Shown here piece by piece: positions 54,369 to 64,000 of a stretch of DNA of 64,000 nucleotides (its first letter is position 1; every line of letters starts with the position of its first letter). Position numbers and translations under genes: made by a program. The DNA is from Chaetoderma sp. LZ-2023a (lineage: Eukaryota; Mollusca; Caudofoveata; Chaetodermatida; Chaetodermatidae), in the NCBI GenBank assembly GCA_034401795.1, contig CM067371.1, positions 80,726,402 to 80,790,401 of the forward strand, read 5' to 3'. The notes under the pieces are model-generated. The model did not search any database. It had not been told where the DNA came from and was given only the letters and a program-made list of their open reading frames with translations.

Positions 54369-55038
54369 AAAAGGATCAATAATGAATTAACAGTAAATCA
54401 CTCTATATCGGCGCCTATAGAGAATACTACTGTATTCATACTGCTTACAAAACTATATTCAGGTGCACTTGAGTACGCAGTTGTATACCAGCACACACAG
54501 TGGACACACGGCCGAGTGCGAAGCACCAGTGACGCCACTAACTGGTTCCAAGTTAAGCGCTCCTAGATTTAGTAAATGCTTTTTCTCAAATAATTCTGAT
54601 TCATTTCCATTTTTTAAGTGGTAGTTTATTTAACATTGTATGAAATTACCAATACACATCATTTGTTATTCTTTTGCCTTTTCTATCCTCATCTCATCTA
54701 TACAAATACCCGTTCTTGTATTCTTCAGTTATTTTGTCTGACATTTCCAAACATGATTGCTTTTTGTTTCGATAAATGTACATCCCCCGTTAGTTATTCT
54801 TTGTCTTATACAATCCATGTTTTCAGTTTTTCTCTCAACATACATGTATGCTGCTCAATGTACGGGTCATTACATGTGTATCTTAAGTTTACATAAGTCT
54901 GCTACATTTGCCTCTTTCTTTGAAAATATCGGATGACATACATGTGCCAGTAATTTAGCCGTTTACTTGTCGGTATGTGCGAAAGTAAAATACCTTTGTT
55001 TACCGAAATTACCCTTATATGTACACATGTAGGAGAAT

Positions 55039-55246
55039 AGGAAAATGTATCAAATTTCTTTTTCACGAGTGAGATGACATACTTACCTCCCTAACACTCT
55101 TGATATACTAGTATATCGGCTCTAAATTCAATAATATTCAGAATTATAAAAATGGGCAGGTGGATGTACACAGTCATGCACATGACAGACCCCACCCACT
55201 GCGCATGCGCGTACTCGTACTTCCGTTACTAAATATTGGCTGACAT
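55039..55246. repeat. DIRS 3' inverted terminal repeat (with unique outer end)
   Basis: The inner part from gacatacttacctccctaac to ccgttactaaatattggctg pairs with 61797-61984. The outermost bases (atcaaatttctttttcacga) are unique to this end and recur inverted in the internal complementary region. Confidence 0.88.
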
Positions 55247-55308
55247 AGAAGCAACTATTCAAATAACCAAAGGACCAGGCATCCGTGGGGTAGAGAGGCC
55301 GGGATCCT

Positions 55309-55410
55309 GTTAGGGAGGTAAGTATGTCATCTCACTCGTGAAAAAGAAATTTGATAAATTTTCTTATTTCACATCATGACAACATACTTACCTCCCCAAC
55401 ACTCTTGATA
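55309..55410. repeat. DIRS internal complementary region
   Basis: The first half (55309-55360: gttagggaggtaagtatgtc...gaaatttgataaattt) is the reverse complement of the outer 3' repeat; the second half (55361-55410: tttcacatcatgacaacata...cccaacactcttgat) is the reverse complement of the outer 5' repeat. Known DIRS biology: this region lets the ends be joined on a circular template. Confidence 0.88.
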
Positions 55411-55985
55411 AAAACCAGAATTTGAAAGTAAATTTGGTGGGAGGGAGGCAAGGTCCTGAAAACCAGCACACCCTCGAAGAAACTAGGCTCTTTGAATTTT
55501 CAAGAGATTTAAAACATCTGAAATTGTGACTGAAACACAACCAGGAATAGAATTTTGCATCGGATAATCGGCCGATGAAGAGAGATTGATCAAAAGGCAA
55601 ATGCGCTGCCCCCCCCCCCTCTTTCTGAGGAAGGTTAGGAAAAAATGCTGCTCTAAATGACTAGCACGTTCTCTAATACTTAATGAAAGTATTACTAGAC
55701 ATTGGAAAAAAGAAGAATTGCTTCAATTTCAAAACTCTCTGAAAGAACCACAATTAAGAGAAATTAACCATCACCATATTAAATAAAAAATGACACCATC
55801 ACCAAGACAAAAAACAAAAATGGTCATATATACTGACCTCTGATGTCTTGACCCGGCACTCATCTCTTCCCCCACCGGACGAAGAGAACTGTACCAGCTA
55901 ATAGTAGGGATACCCTACCAACAAATGTGATATTTGTAAATAGCAGAGGAGGAAACTAATTACAAACATAAACCTCCACATTATT

Positions 55986-57050
55986 TTATTTTCTGAGGAC
56001 TGAGACGGCGAGCGGGTTAGAAGTGTCACGAAGGTAATGGTCGGTAAAACTTGATCCACAGTGCCACTGGGCTACTGACATAATGTCTTCAATAGAAACA
56101 CCATTAAATAATGCCGTGGAAGTTACCACACCACGGACACTATGAGCCTTGGCTCTTTCTACTTGAATTCCAGTGGCTGTCTTAGGACAGAATTGAATAC
56201 ATTCTACTATCCATCTGGAAATAGTGTCTCTTGACGCCCAACCATGGGGATCAATATATGACAACCATAGGGAACATGGGTCCGTCCGCCAAACCTGAGT
56301 TCTTCTCTTGTACTTATTTAAAGCACGGACAGGACACCATGCTTTAGCACCAGGATCATATCTGGTTAAGGCATGTAGAACAATAGGTTGACCTGGATAC
56401 TTTAAAAATTGATTCTTAGCCAAGAAATTCAATCTCGGTAGAAGCTTAAGGCCTTCACCTGTAGCTATATAACGGTCAGGCTCAGCAGACAAGGCATGAA
56501 TTTCACTACTGCGTCTGGCTGAAGCTGCTGCAATTAAAAATACAGTTTTAAGTGTCAATAGTTTTTACAGATATAGCACTAAGTGGTTCAAAATGTTTAT
56601 CACTCAAAACTTGAAGAACCAGAGAAAGACTCCATGACGGTGTCATTGGAGGATTTCTCGGTCTAAGATTGCCCATACCTTTAATAAGAGTATTTAAAAC
56701 ACTTATTTCATCACTTCCCCTCTTTGCCAAGCAAGGGATAACAGTCATTCATGCTGATTTGTATCCAGCAATAGAGTTAGGCTTAAGACTATAGGCATCA
56801 TACAGGTGACAGAGAAAATCAGCTACATGTACTACCTGAATAGATGCTTCCATCGGATTGATACATCTCTTTGAGCACCATTCTGCAAATCTGTTGATTT
56901 TATAATTATAAGCTCTGGAGGTTGACCCCCTTCTGGCTCTGGCCATGAAATTGGCTGCTTGCTCAGAAAAGCCCTCCTTAATCGCGGATTTTTTGACAAC
57001 ATCCATGCAGTCAATTGAAACATTGACGGATTGTTGTAAAGGGTCTTGCC
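55986..57050 (-). pseudogene. DIRS tyrosine recombinase, broken
   Basis: Catalyses element integration in DIRS elements. An N-terminal core-binding segment (ARRGSTSRAYNYKINRFAEW at about 56940-56880, then HVADFLCHLYDAY) is read in a frame overlapping the end of RNase H. An in-frame TGA follows at about 56749-56751 after IAGYKSA, then a segment to 56548, then a one-base insertion near 56555 shifts into the catalytic domain (55986-56558). That part has the Arg in SARRSSEIHAL, H-x-x-R in AHSVRG, QWHCGSS, and the nucleophile Tyr in FTDHYLRD, the R/H-x-x-R/H/Y set of tyrosine recombinases. One stop and one frameshift inactivate it as read. The exact start is uncertain. Confidence 0.85.
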
Positions 57051-58663
57051 CTGGAAGATAATATTGTCCATCAAAGGCAGAGGAACCGGATTGCAAACCA
57101 GAATGTCCAGCAGATCCGTAAACCATGATCGGCTTGGCCAATTCGGGGCGATCAGAAGCACTTGGCATTCCTCCTGTTTGATCTTCTGAAGAATCCTTGG
57201 AATCAGGATTGTTGGAGGGTATGCGTATGCATACATTCCCTTCCAACTGATAGCTAGCGCATCTATTGCGATAGCGCTTGGATCTGGAATCGGAGAAACG
57301 TACGTCGTCATCTTCGCATTCTTCTTCATTGCGAACAAATCTATGTTGGGCTTTCCCCAATGATTGAACAGGTGATCCGCCACACATTGATTTAGTTGCC
57401 ATTCCGTAGGCAGAATGCTCATCCTTCGGCTCCATGAGTCATCTAACAGATTCAGCCTTCCCGGAATATGAACTGCTTTCAAGGTAATCATATGATCCAT
57501 GCACCAGCAAAGCAGCTTCCATGTCATCATACAGAGACTGGGCGCCTTCGTTCCGCCCTGGCAGTTTATGTAACTCACTACTGTAGAGTTGTCTGAACGT
57601 ATCATCACAAATTTTCCCTCCACTTCTTTTAAGAAGTGTTCCAGGCCTAGAATTACAGCCCGTAATTATAGCATGTTGATATGTTCCTTTGACTGTTCCC
57701 GATTCCAATGAGAAACAATTGAATCGGCCGCCTGCGTAAGGCCGCCTGAGGAATGACTGGTTCCATTGAAACCATCATACCTAACATTCTCAGATAGACT
57801 CGTGCTAGAATATAACGACCGTTGCAAACCAACTGGATGCACGAGAGGAGATTTTCCACTCTCTCCTGGGATGGATAAACATATCCTATCTCCAGATCAA
57901 AGAACATACCCAGGTAAACAAACTTCTGGGATGGAGTCAGCTCTGATTTCTGAAAGTTGATTATCCAGCCTAAATCTGTGAGAGTTTTCAAAACTATCTC
58001 CAGATTTGCTGTCAAACTTTCTGGGTTGTGTGCTTTCAGCAACCAGTCGTCTATGTAAGTGTGAACAGCTATATTTCTCCTGCGGAGGAATGCCGTGATA
58101 GCAAGTACCACTCGAGTGAAGACTCTTGGAGCCGTCGAGATGCCTAATGGAAGAACCTTGAACTCCCATTGGCGTCCCTGAAAAGCAAATCTCAGGAACC
58201 GACGAAAACGCCTTGCAATTGGAATGTGGAAATAAGCATCCTTGAGATCTATTGATGCTGTCCACATCCCCTTCCCTAACCCCGACAATACCGATCTTAG
58301 TGTATCTATAAACTTGTTTAGAGGTTTGAGGTTGAGAATTGGTCTCCACCCCCCGGTGTTCTTTGTCACAAGAAACACGGTTGAATAGAAGGCCGGACAA
58401 TCTTGCGCCGGTTGAATTGCTTCTTTTAGAATTAGAGATTCTATCTCCTCTTCTATGCACAACCGCTTGTCTGGATCTCTTGGAATTTGAGTCCAGACCC
58501 GTACCAGAGACAGATGCAACGGCGGACATTTTATCCAGTCTGGACTGTATCCGCGCGAAAGCCATTGCAAGACTAAGCGGTCCTGAATTAACCGCTCCCA
58601 CTCCTGAATGTGGCAAATCAAACGACCTCCCACTTGTGCACCTAGGGTTGACGGGGTGCCCAT
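56832..58663 (-). pseudogene. DIRS reverse transcriptase-RNase H, one frameshift
   Basis: RT part (57653-58663, first ATG at 58663): NTGGWRPILNLKPLNKFID, ASIDLKDAYFHIPIA (first catalytic Asp), LPLGISTAPRVFTRVV, and the YIDD catalytic box at about 58046-58057. The frame closes at 57653. RNase H continues in another frame from about 57650: KFVMIRSDNSTVVSYIN with catalytic Asp, HIPGRLNLLDDSWSRR, followed by a DIRS-typical region PNIDLFAMKKNAKMTTYVSP and YAYPPTILIPRILQ to 56832. Copies cDNA on cytoplasmic particles in known elements. One frameshift near 57650 breaks it. Confidence 0.9.
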
Positions 58664-58771
58664 AAATTTTAGAAGTGGGAGTGTCTCTGGTACAAGTGAC
58701 AACACCCGAGTGGTACCTGTGGTAACCGGAAAACTTTTAGCCCATCAGGCCCGGTTACCACTCGCCGCTCC

Positions 58772-60718
58772 TCACGCGCCATGCCAAGCGCCACGTGCGC
58801 CTCGGTGCGTGGGCTGCTGTCCGGCTGGCTGCGCTTGAGGCGCTGGCTGACGTACAACAGCACGCTGCTGCTGGCGCCGCCAACGCGGTCTCTGAACCCG
58901 GCCGGCCTGCTGGCCTCTAACAATGCCAGCACCGCCACGAGCGCACTGCTGTCGAGCAGCCGCGGGCTGAACACGCACGTGTTCTCTGCGCAGCACTTCA
59001 AACTGTGCGCGCAGCACCCTCTGGTTGTTCACTAAAGTCACTGTCTCTTGGAGGTGCCGACAACCTTCACCTCCAAAAAGACTAGGGCCCGCCATCGGCG
59101 CTTGAGACGGGCACAAATTGTCCAAAGCAAAAGTGCGCCTCGTTCTCAGTGACTTTGTGACTGACCTAGTCAGATAGTCCAATGCCAGGTTGATGCCATC
59201 CTGGATGGCTCGCTGGACTGTCACAGGGCTAGGTTGTTGCTGCACCGCGGCTACTACTACCCCAGATAGCAGCTGAGAGACATGAGACAGCGCACTAATC
59301 GCCGCTCATGAGCTCTCCTCGGTGTCGCGCAAAGTGGCATTAGCCAAGCGCATAGCGCCCATGCACAACGCTCCCGTGTCAGCACGGGAACCCGGCCGCG
59401 TATCTTCCCCCCGAGTGGCGGACCGCGCTCGGTCTGGGCGCTAGGCCATATCGAGCATACTGGCTAGCAGTAACCAGACATCGTCTAGCAACCTCCCGGG
59501 GGGGCCTTCGCGAGGCGACCTTTCGGTCTGATCAACTCCTCTGCCGCCGAGAACATATCTAAGACATGTTCAGCATATGGCAGAGACAGAATTGTGCTGG
59601 CCAACGGCTTTGCCTGTAACCATGCTCGAGGGTACCGGCGGCCGTCTCGTCCACGGAGAGCTCTGGTCTGACAGCGAGGAGCCACGCACATGCTTCTGAC
59701 CAGTCTTCATCCGTGGCTACCTGCGAATTGCCGAGGAGCAGCGGGCCCTCGTCATCTTCAATGGCATTCGCAGGTAAGGCCGAGGAGGAGGAGGCTATAG
59801 ACGAACCTGGCTGCCCAGGGAATGTATACGGGCCCGCGAGGGCTGGCATAACATTCTCCATAGGCTGACCAGGCACCAAGGTTGCGCTTGTGTGTGGGGA
59901 ATCATCATGCACACCAGCGCGGCCCGGAACGTCCATATGAGATTCCACGCTTATAAGCGTGGAATCTTATACGGGCGGCCGTCCGCTCCAAACCGGCCCA
60001 CAGGCTGATTCATGAAACCTGCTCCCGAGGGAACAGTGCCATAGGTGCGAGCAACCGTGCTCCCCATGAGAGGAGTGTAGATGCTCGCATCCATGTCTTC
60101 AGGCTCATCCTGTGGACCGAGCAGGTAGTCTTCATCATCTTCCTGGTCAGGAAAGTTAGACTCTGGATTAGTAAGGAAAACTAACCCAGACTGACCAGGA
60201 GAATGCTCGAAAGCAGATGATGAGGTTACTCCGCGAGTGATCATGGTCAGGCCCGCTGGTCGGGTCCCGCCTGATGCTGCTCGTGCGGCTGGAACACCAT
60301 GCGATGCGAACATCAAGCCTGGGTCCAAGACGGCCGCCCCATGATCACTAAACACTTTGTCCGAGCTAGTAGGGCATGATCCAGGGACGGGGGCTACCTG
60401 CACTGAGGTCGATGCGCAGGAAGTTGAAACACCTGTGCCCGGAAACATGCCGCGAAGCATGTCAGGCATCAGATCTTTCAAAGTCCTGCGCATCTCACTC
60501 ACCAACTCAACCGTGAAGGCCTCGAGCTCACCCTTCTCAGAGGCCTTCTTCTTATCGTCCTTCTTAGTCTTCTTGCCCTCCTCAGCCATCAGCTTAGCCT
60601 GAAAAGCGAAGAATTCACAGGTTAGATCCGCCACCCACTCTTTACAAATGACACATTTGTTAGACAGCCTACAAACTGAACAAAGATGGCGAGGGTGGGG
60701 GAAGAATCTAGCCTTCAT
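58772..60718 (-). pseudogene. DIRS gag-like ORF, multiply broken
   Basis: The ATG at 60716-60718 begins MKARFFPHPRHLCSVCRLSN, a Cys-pair motif (C-x2-C-x5-C-x2-C) followed by a Lys-rich stretch (EEGKKTKKDDKKKASEKGE) and a predicted amphipathic helix. The frame ends at 59951, where a TAA lies inside a 26-bp perfect palindrome. Later fragments sit in other frames (59559-59948, 59485-59691, 58772-59245); the last is Arg/Gln-rich and suits a nucleic-acid-binding gag C-terminus. The region 58740-59700 is markedly more GC-rich than the rest of the window. Confidence 0.7.
59941..59966. repeat. 26-bp perfect palindrome in gag
   Basis: gattccacgctta at 59941-59953 is followed directly by its exact reverse complement. 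It supplies the TAA that ends the first gag frame. Confidence 0.9.
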
Positions 60719-60790
60719 AGGCTTAAAGAAGGAGGGACATGACTTCTGAAAGGGAAGGGATACGAAGACAATGAGTATTATAGTTTGCAA

Positions 60791-61796
60791 AACCTTGTTA
60801 ATAGACTATTAGTACAAACAAGAACAAACTCGAGAAGACATCCACTTTTTTATATAGACAACCCTGATGGGACAGATGACTTCTCTAGTTAATAATAACC
60901 AATCACAACCAGGATCCTAAATTAAGATTGAGAGAGAAATGAGTAATGACTAACTAGATATCTCTCCACCTTCATAATAAAGGGTGATAAAACATCAAGG
61001 ACTTTCTCTAAACTAAGATTATGACATCAAGAAAAGAGAAAAAACTCTGGCTGATTATGACATCAAACCTCGATGCAACAGCTCCTTTAAGGAGAGGGGA
61101 CATCAGAAATGAATGCAAGAAAAAATCTAGAGACTAAAGACATTCATTACTCTCGAATAATATAATATTAAATATATATATTCGAGAACCCATGCACATA
61201 CAAGAGAGAATACAGTGCAATAACAAATGGCAGCAGAAATTTGTGAATATTTCCAAATAATTAAGTGCCATAACTAATAAACTCCCTTAGCCTGAGCACA
61301 GGCAAACCATCCTCTTGTGCAGGAGAACACGTCCATCCATCCGCCGAGACTCCTCTTCCAGAAGAACTGATGAGGGGGATGGGACAAAAGGAAGGAGATA
61401 TTTCTTTTATTAATTTAATATATCTCCAACCCTTAGACATATCACGATGATAAGTAAAAAAAGAGACGTGAACAACCTTCGAGAGAAGAACAGGAACCTT
61501 TACTCATACATAAGTCGAACCTGTGAACACAAAGCACAAGAATTTAATAGCCCTAGGCGCAAGGAAAAATTTAACAAGGGTTCCCAGCGCCTGAAAACGC
61601 GGTACCGCCGACACGGCCGCGACGAAAACCAGTAACAAATAAAAGTTACAAGTCTTAGATAAATATATGGAACAATATCACCTTAGTAGATGAAGAGGAG
61701 GACTCCTCTAACACTTTTGCATCAGCCATGATGGAACAAGATGATAAAATATAGTGAAAATTCTCAATAGAGAGCCTGTAAAGTTTTCCACAAGTT
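60791..61796. other. DIRS 5' leader region, no gene
   Basis: About 1 kb between gag and the 5' inverted repeat. No supported frame; presumably the untranslated leader of the element. Confidence 0.5.
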
Positions 61797-62006
61797 GATT
61801 TCAGCCAATATATTAGAAAACGGAAGTACCAGTATGCGCATGCGCAGTGGGTGGGGTCTGTCATGTGCATGACTGTGTACATCCCCCTGCCAATTAGGGG
61901 CACCTAACTTTTTATAATTCTGAATATTATTGAATTTAGAGCCGATATACTAGTATATCAAGAGTGTTAGGGAGGTAAGTATGTTCTCATGATGTGAAAT
62001 GAAAAT
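61797..62006. repeat. DIRS 5' inverted terminal repeat (with unique outer end)
   Basis: The inner part pairs with 55078-55246 and shares the palindrome tgcgcatgcgca, catgactgtgtaca and gccgatatactagtatatc. An extra ccaattaggggcacc is present relative to the other end. The outermost catgatgtgaaat is unique to this end and recurs inverted in the internal complementary region. Confidence 0.88.
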
Positions 62007-63062
62007 TGTATTTCTGAAACCTTTAACTGATCATATGACAGGGTATACAGAAATATACATGTATTTAATTTTCCCATTTACATGTAATGGCCATTTAAAC
62101 ATGTACATGTGTACATAACATTATTCCCCTTTGCCTTTTGAGCAGTAAAGGGTTAATTACAGTAATTACACTAAACGTGACTCGCGTGACTGAGATTGAG
62201 GGAGATTTTTTAGACAGGATAAATGTAGTAACATAACTTTTAAACTTGTGTCTTACTACTAGGTTATTAACTTGCATAATATTAAAGATTTCTATCGCCA
62301 TTCATTTTAATATTAAAAACAATTCACTTACTTTCGTGACTCGCGTGACCTGCTAAATGAGGATGAATAATATATTTCCCTATATCCTCTAAATCAATCT
62401 ATATCTGCAAACTATTAATGCCTGTTGCAACCATGGAAATGTACTATATTAACTAGAACAAGCATTGTACCCAGTTTTACATTTACTGGGCGACCTCTTG
62501 GTGCTCCCAAAAAGCAATTTCTTCACTATAGAAACCAATAGAAAAAACCCATATCCCCCTAATTTAAACCCCTGCTGCTTAAGAACTACTTGATGTTTTT
62601 TAATCAAATCTAGATGATCCATGTGCATTTTAAATGATACCAAATTTAGCGAAATATGCTTTATAGTCTTGATACAATGACAGATAGAACATGACAACTG
62701 ATAAAAAAAAATACACAAACATCTGTATGTTATCATTAATTTGCAAATAAACAACACCCACTCACTGATGTGTGATAGTGAGCCAATGACTCATTTCATT
62801 CTGCACAAATACACATGATGAGTTTCTAACTCATTGCGAGAATCTGGTTAATTATTTTTTAATACAATTTGATTGAAAGTTGTTTTCACTAAAGGTAGAA
62901 AGAGTTTCAGTCAAGATGTTTTCAAAATAAATATGATATTTCATATATTTAGCCCGCTGGAAAATAGGTTTCCAGGGAATTTAGAATGAAATGGCTGTTT
63001 CATTACCCCTGGCAAATTGACATATATATTTATGGCTCTTGTAACTGTATTGCCTCATTAAA
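62007..63062. other. Intergenic, no gene recognised
   Basis: About 1 kb of AT-rich sequence. A MITE-2-like remnant lies at about 62865-62930 (caatttgattgaaagttgtt ... agtcaagatgttttcaaaat). No supported coding frame. Confidence 0.5.
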
Positions 63063-64000
63063 AACAAGCATTCTGTAAGTATTGCTTTGCAATACATGAC
63101 CCCTACCTGGTGATATAAATCTTTAGAGATTGACAGTCAAAAACTCCATTAAAAATTGTCTGAAGCAGCTGAAACTCGAACTTGATCTGTAACTTCTCAT
63201 AACATAGCAATAAACCAAGTTTCAGTTATATACCGTATGGTGAAGGAGAACGAGTCTTGAAAGCTGATATGTTTGTATTTCATAAGTTGAAAGGGGACAT
63301 AACACCATAAAAAATTGATGCAAAAGCCTGAAACCCGAACTTGGCCTGTAATTTCTCATAACAAAGCAACATAACAATTCTCAGTTGAATATCTTGAAAG
63401 ATTGCAAGAAAAAGCGCGGAAAACTAATATTTTTCGCATTTCATAAGACGAAAGGGGGCATAACCCCATGAAAAACTGACGAAAATGTCTGAAACTCGAA
63501 CTTGCTCTGTAACTCCTTATACTAAAACGATGTACCAATTTTCCATTAAATATATCGAAGGAGTGTGAAAAAAGTGTGGAAAGCTGATCTTTTTCGTCCA
63601 AAGGGGGTCATAACCCCATAAAAAATTGACACATACGCCTGAAACGCGAACTTGATCTGTAACTTCTCATAACAAAGCAATGTAGCAATTCTCAGTAGAA
63701 TATCTTGAAAGACTGCGAAAGAAAGTGTGGAAAACTAATATTTTTGGTATTTCATAAGTCGAAAGGGGGTATAACTCCATGGAAAATGGATGAAAATGTG
63801 TGAAACTTGGACTTGCTCTGTAACTCCTTATACTAAAGCGATGTACCGATTTTCCCTTAAATATATTGAAGGAGTGCTAAAAAAAGTGCAGAAAGCTGAT
63901 ATTTTTCATATTTCCTAAGACGAAAGGGCGGGGGGGGGGGGGGGGGGGGGAATAGGCTCTGCCCCCAAAAAGATCAAATAAGTTCTAATGCAACTACTCT
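63063..64000. mobile_element. Family B tandem-core element, cut by the window edge
   Basis: Left module acaagcattctgtaagtatt with the GTATTGC-TTT-GCAATAC hairpin, then about five core units. The last unit has a G-tract expansion of about 20 bases at 63929-63950. The right module, if present, would lie near or beyond the window end. Confidence 0.8.

Larger units (their letters stand above)
52626..55038. other. Intergenic, no gene recognised
   Basis: About 2.4 kb between the upstream flank and the DIRS element. It holds a short ACGC/CA-rich tract (about 52906-52938), a GA tract and MITE-2 remnants (listed separately). The small frames show no protein character. Confidence 0.5.
55039..62006 (-). 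mobile_element. DIRS retrotransposon (tyrosine-recombinase type)
   Basis: About 7.0 kb, transcribed on the minus strand. Coding order is gag (58772-60718), RT-RNase H (56832-58663), then tyrosine recombinase (55986-57050), the last overlapping the RT-RNase H end as in known DIRS elements. Inverted terminal repeats of about 165-185 bp (55078-55246 and 61797-61984) are near-identical in sequence. An internal complementary region at 55309-55410, next to the 3' repeat, matches the outer ends of both repeats. This arrangement is the DIRS hallmark; these elements use a tyrosine recombinase, not a DDE integrase, and make no target duplication. All three genes carry breaks, so this copy is not autonomous as read. 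Confidence 0.93.

Noticed and set aside
62449..62757. 102-residue minus-strand frame as a gene
   Set aside because: Cys-rich but with no recognisable domain, start context or splice signals.

Overview
The window is eukaryotic and most likely comes from a lophotrochozoan, probably a mollusc. It is AT-rich and intron-rich, crowded with foldback MITEs, tandem-core elements resembling bivalve 'pearl'/helentron-like repeats, a DIRS retrotransposon and a Tc1 element. The organism call is inference from repeat style; no species marker is present.

The one conserved host gene is SLC2A13 (proton/myo-inositol cotransporter, HMIT) on the minus strand. I could rebuild it completely: nine exons between 49503 (ATG) and 15928 (stop), all with GT-AG junctions and compatible phases, encoding 627 residues. 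About 1.9 kb of coding sequence is spread over 33.6 kb because the introns are full of repeats. Intron 7 also holds a coiled-coil reading frame on the same strand (19158-19732), broken only at an A7 run and preceded by a good splice acceptor, and a decayed two-finger C2H2 sequence on the plus strand (17708-18315).

Region by region. 1-15.9 kb: no conserved host gene; repeat fragments, a minisatellite split by a hAT-like insertion (3467-5263) that still carries a zinc-finger N-terminus, tandem-core arrays, and a TA-flanked element (14448-15448). 15.9-49.5 kb: SLC2A13. Its introns hold a 111-bp satellite of about 25 units (22.3-25.1 kb), a 26-bp minisatellite flanked by inverted repeats (30.5-31.1 kb), tandem-core elements (one split by a TA-element at 33740-34830), a second TA-element (40456-41563) and a 1.66-kb Tc1 element (43469-45126). 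49.5-55 kb: upstream flank with a possible promoter and a 542-bp direct duplication. 55.0-62.0 kb: a complete-looking DIRS retrotransposon on the minus strand with inverted terminal repeats and an internal complementary region, but with broken gag, RT-RNase H and tyrosine recombinase frames. 62-64 kb: MITE remnants and another tandem-core element running to the window edge.

The repeats form recognisable families, named here for cross-reference. MITE-1: palindromic, TTAACCCTTT...AAAGGGTTAA ends, more than 20 copies. MITE-2: palindromic, ends CTGTTGAATATTTTG, more than 15 copies. Family A: about 180-bp core units rich in TGACCT half-sites. Family B: about 165-bp units containing GTCGAAAGGGGGCATAAC. 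Family D: about 170-bp units. Family E: about 180-bp units. TA-element: about 1.1 kb, in three copies. Nested insertions give a relative order of events: minisatellite before hAT-like element, and family B array before TA-element.
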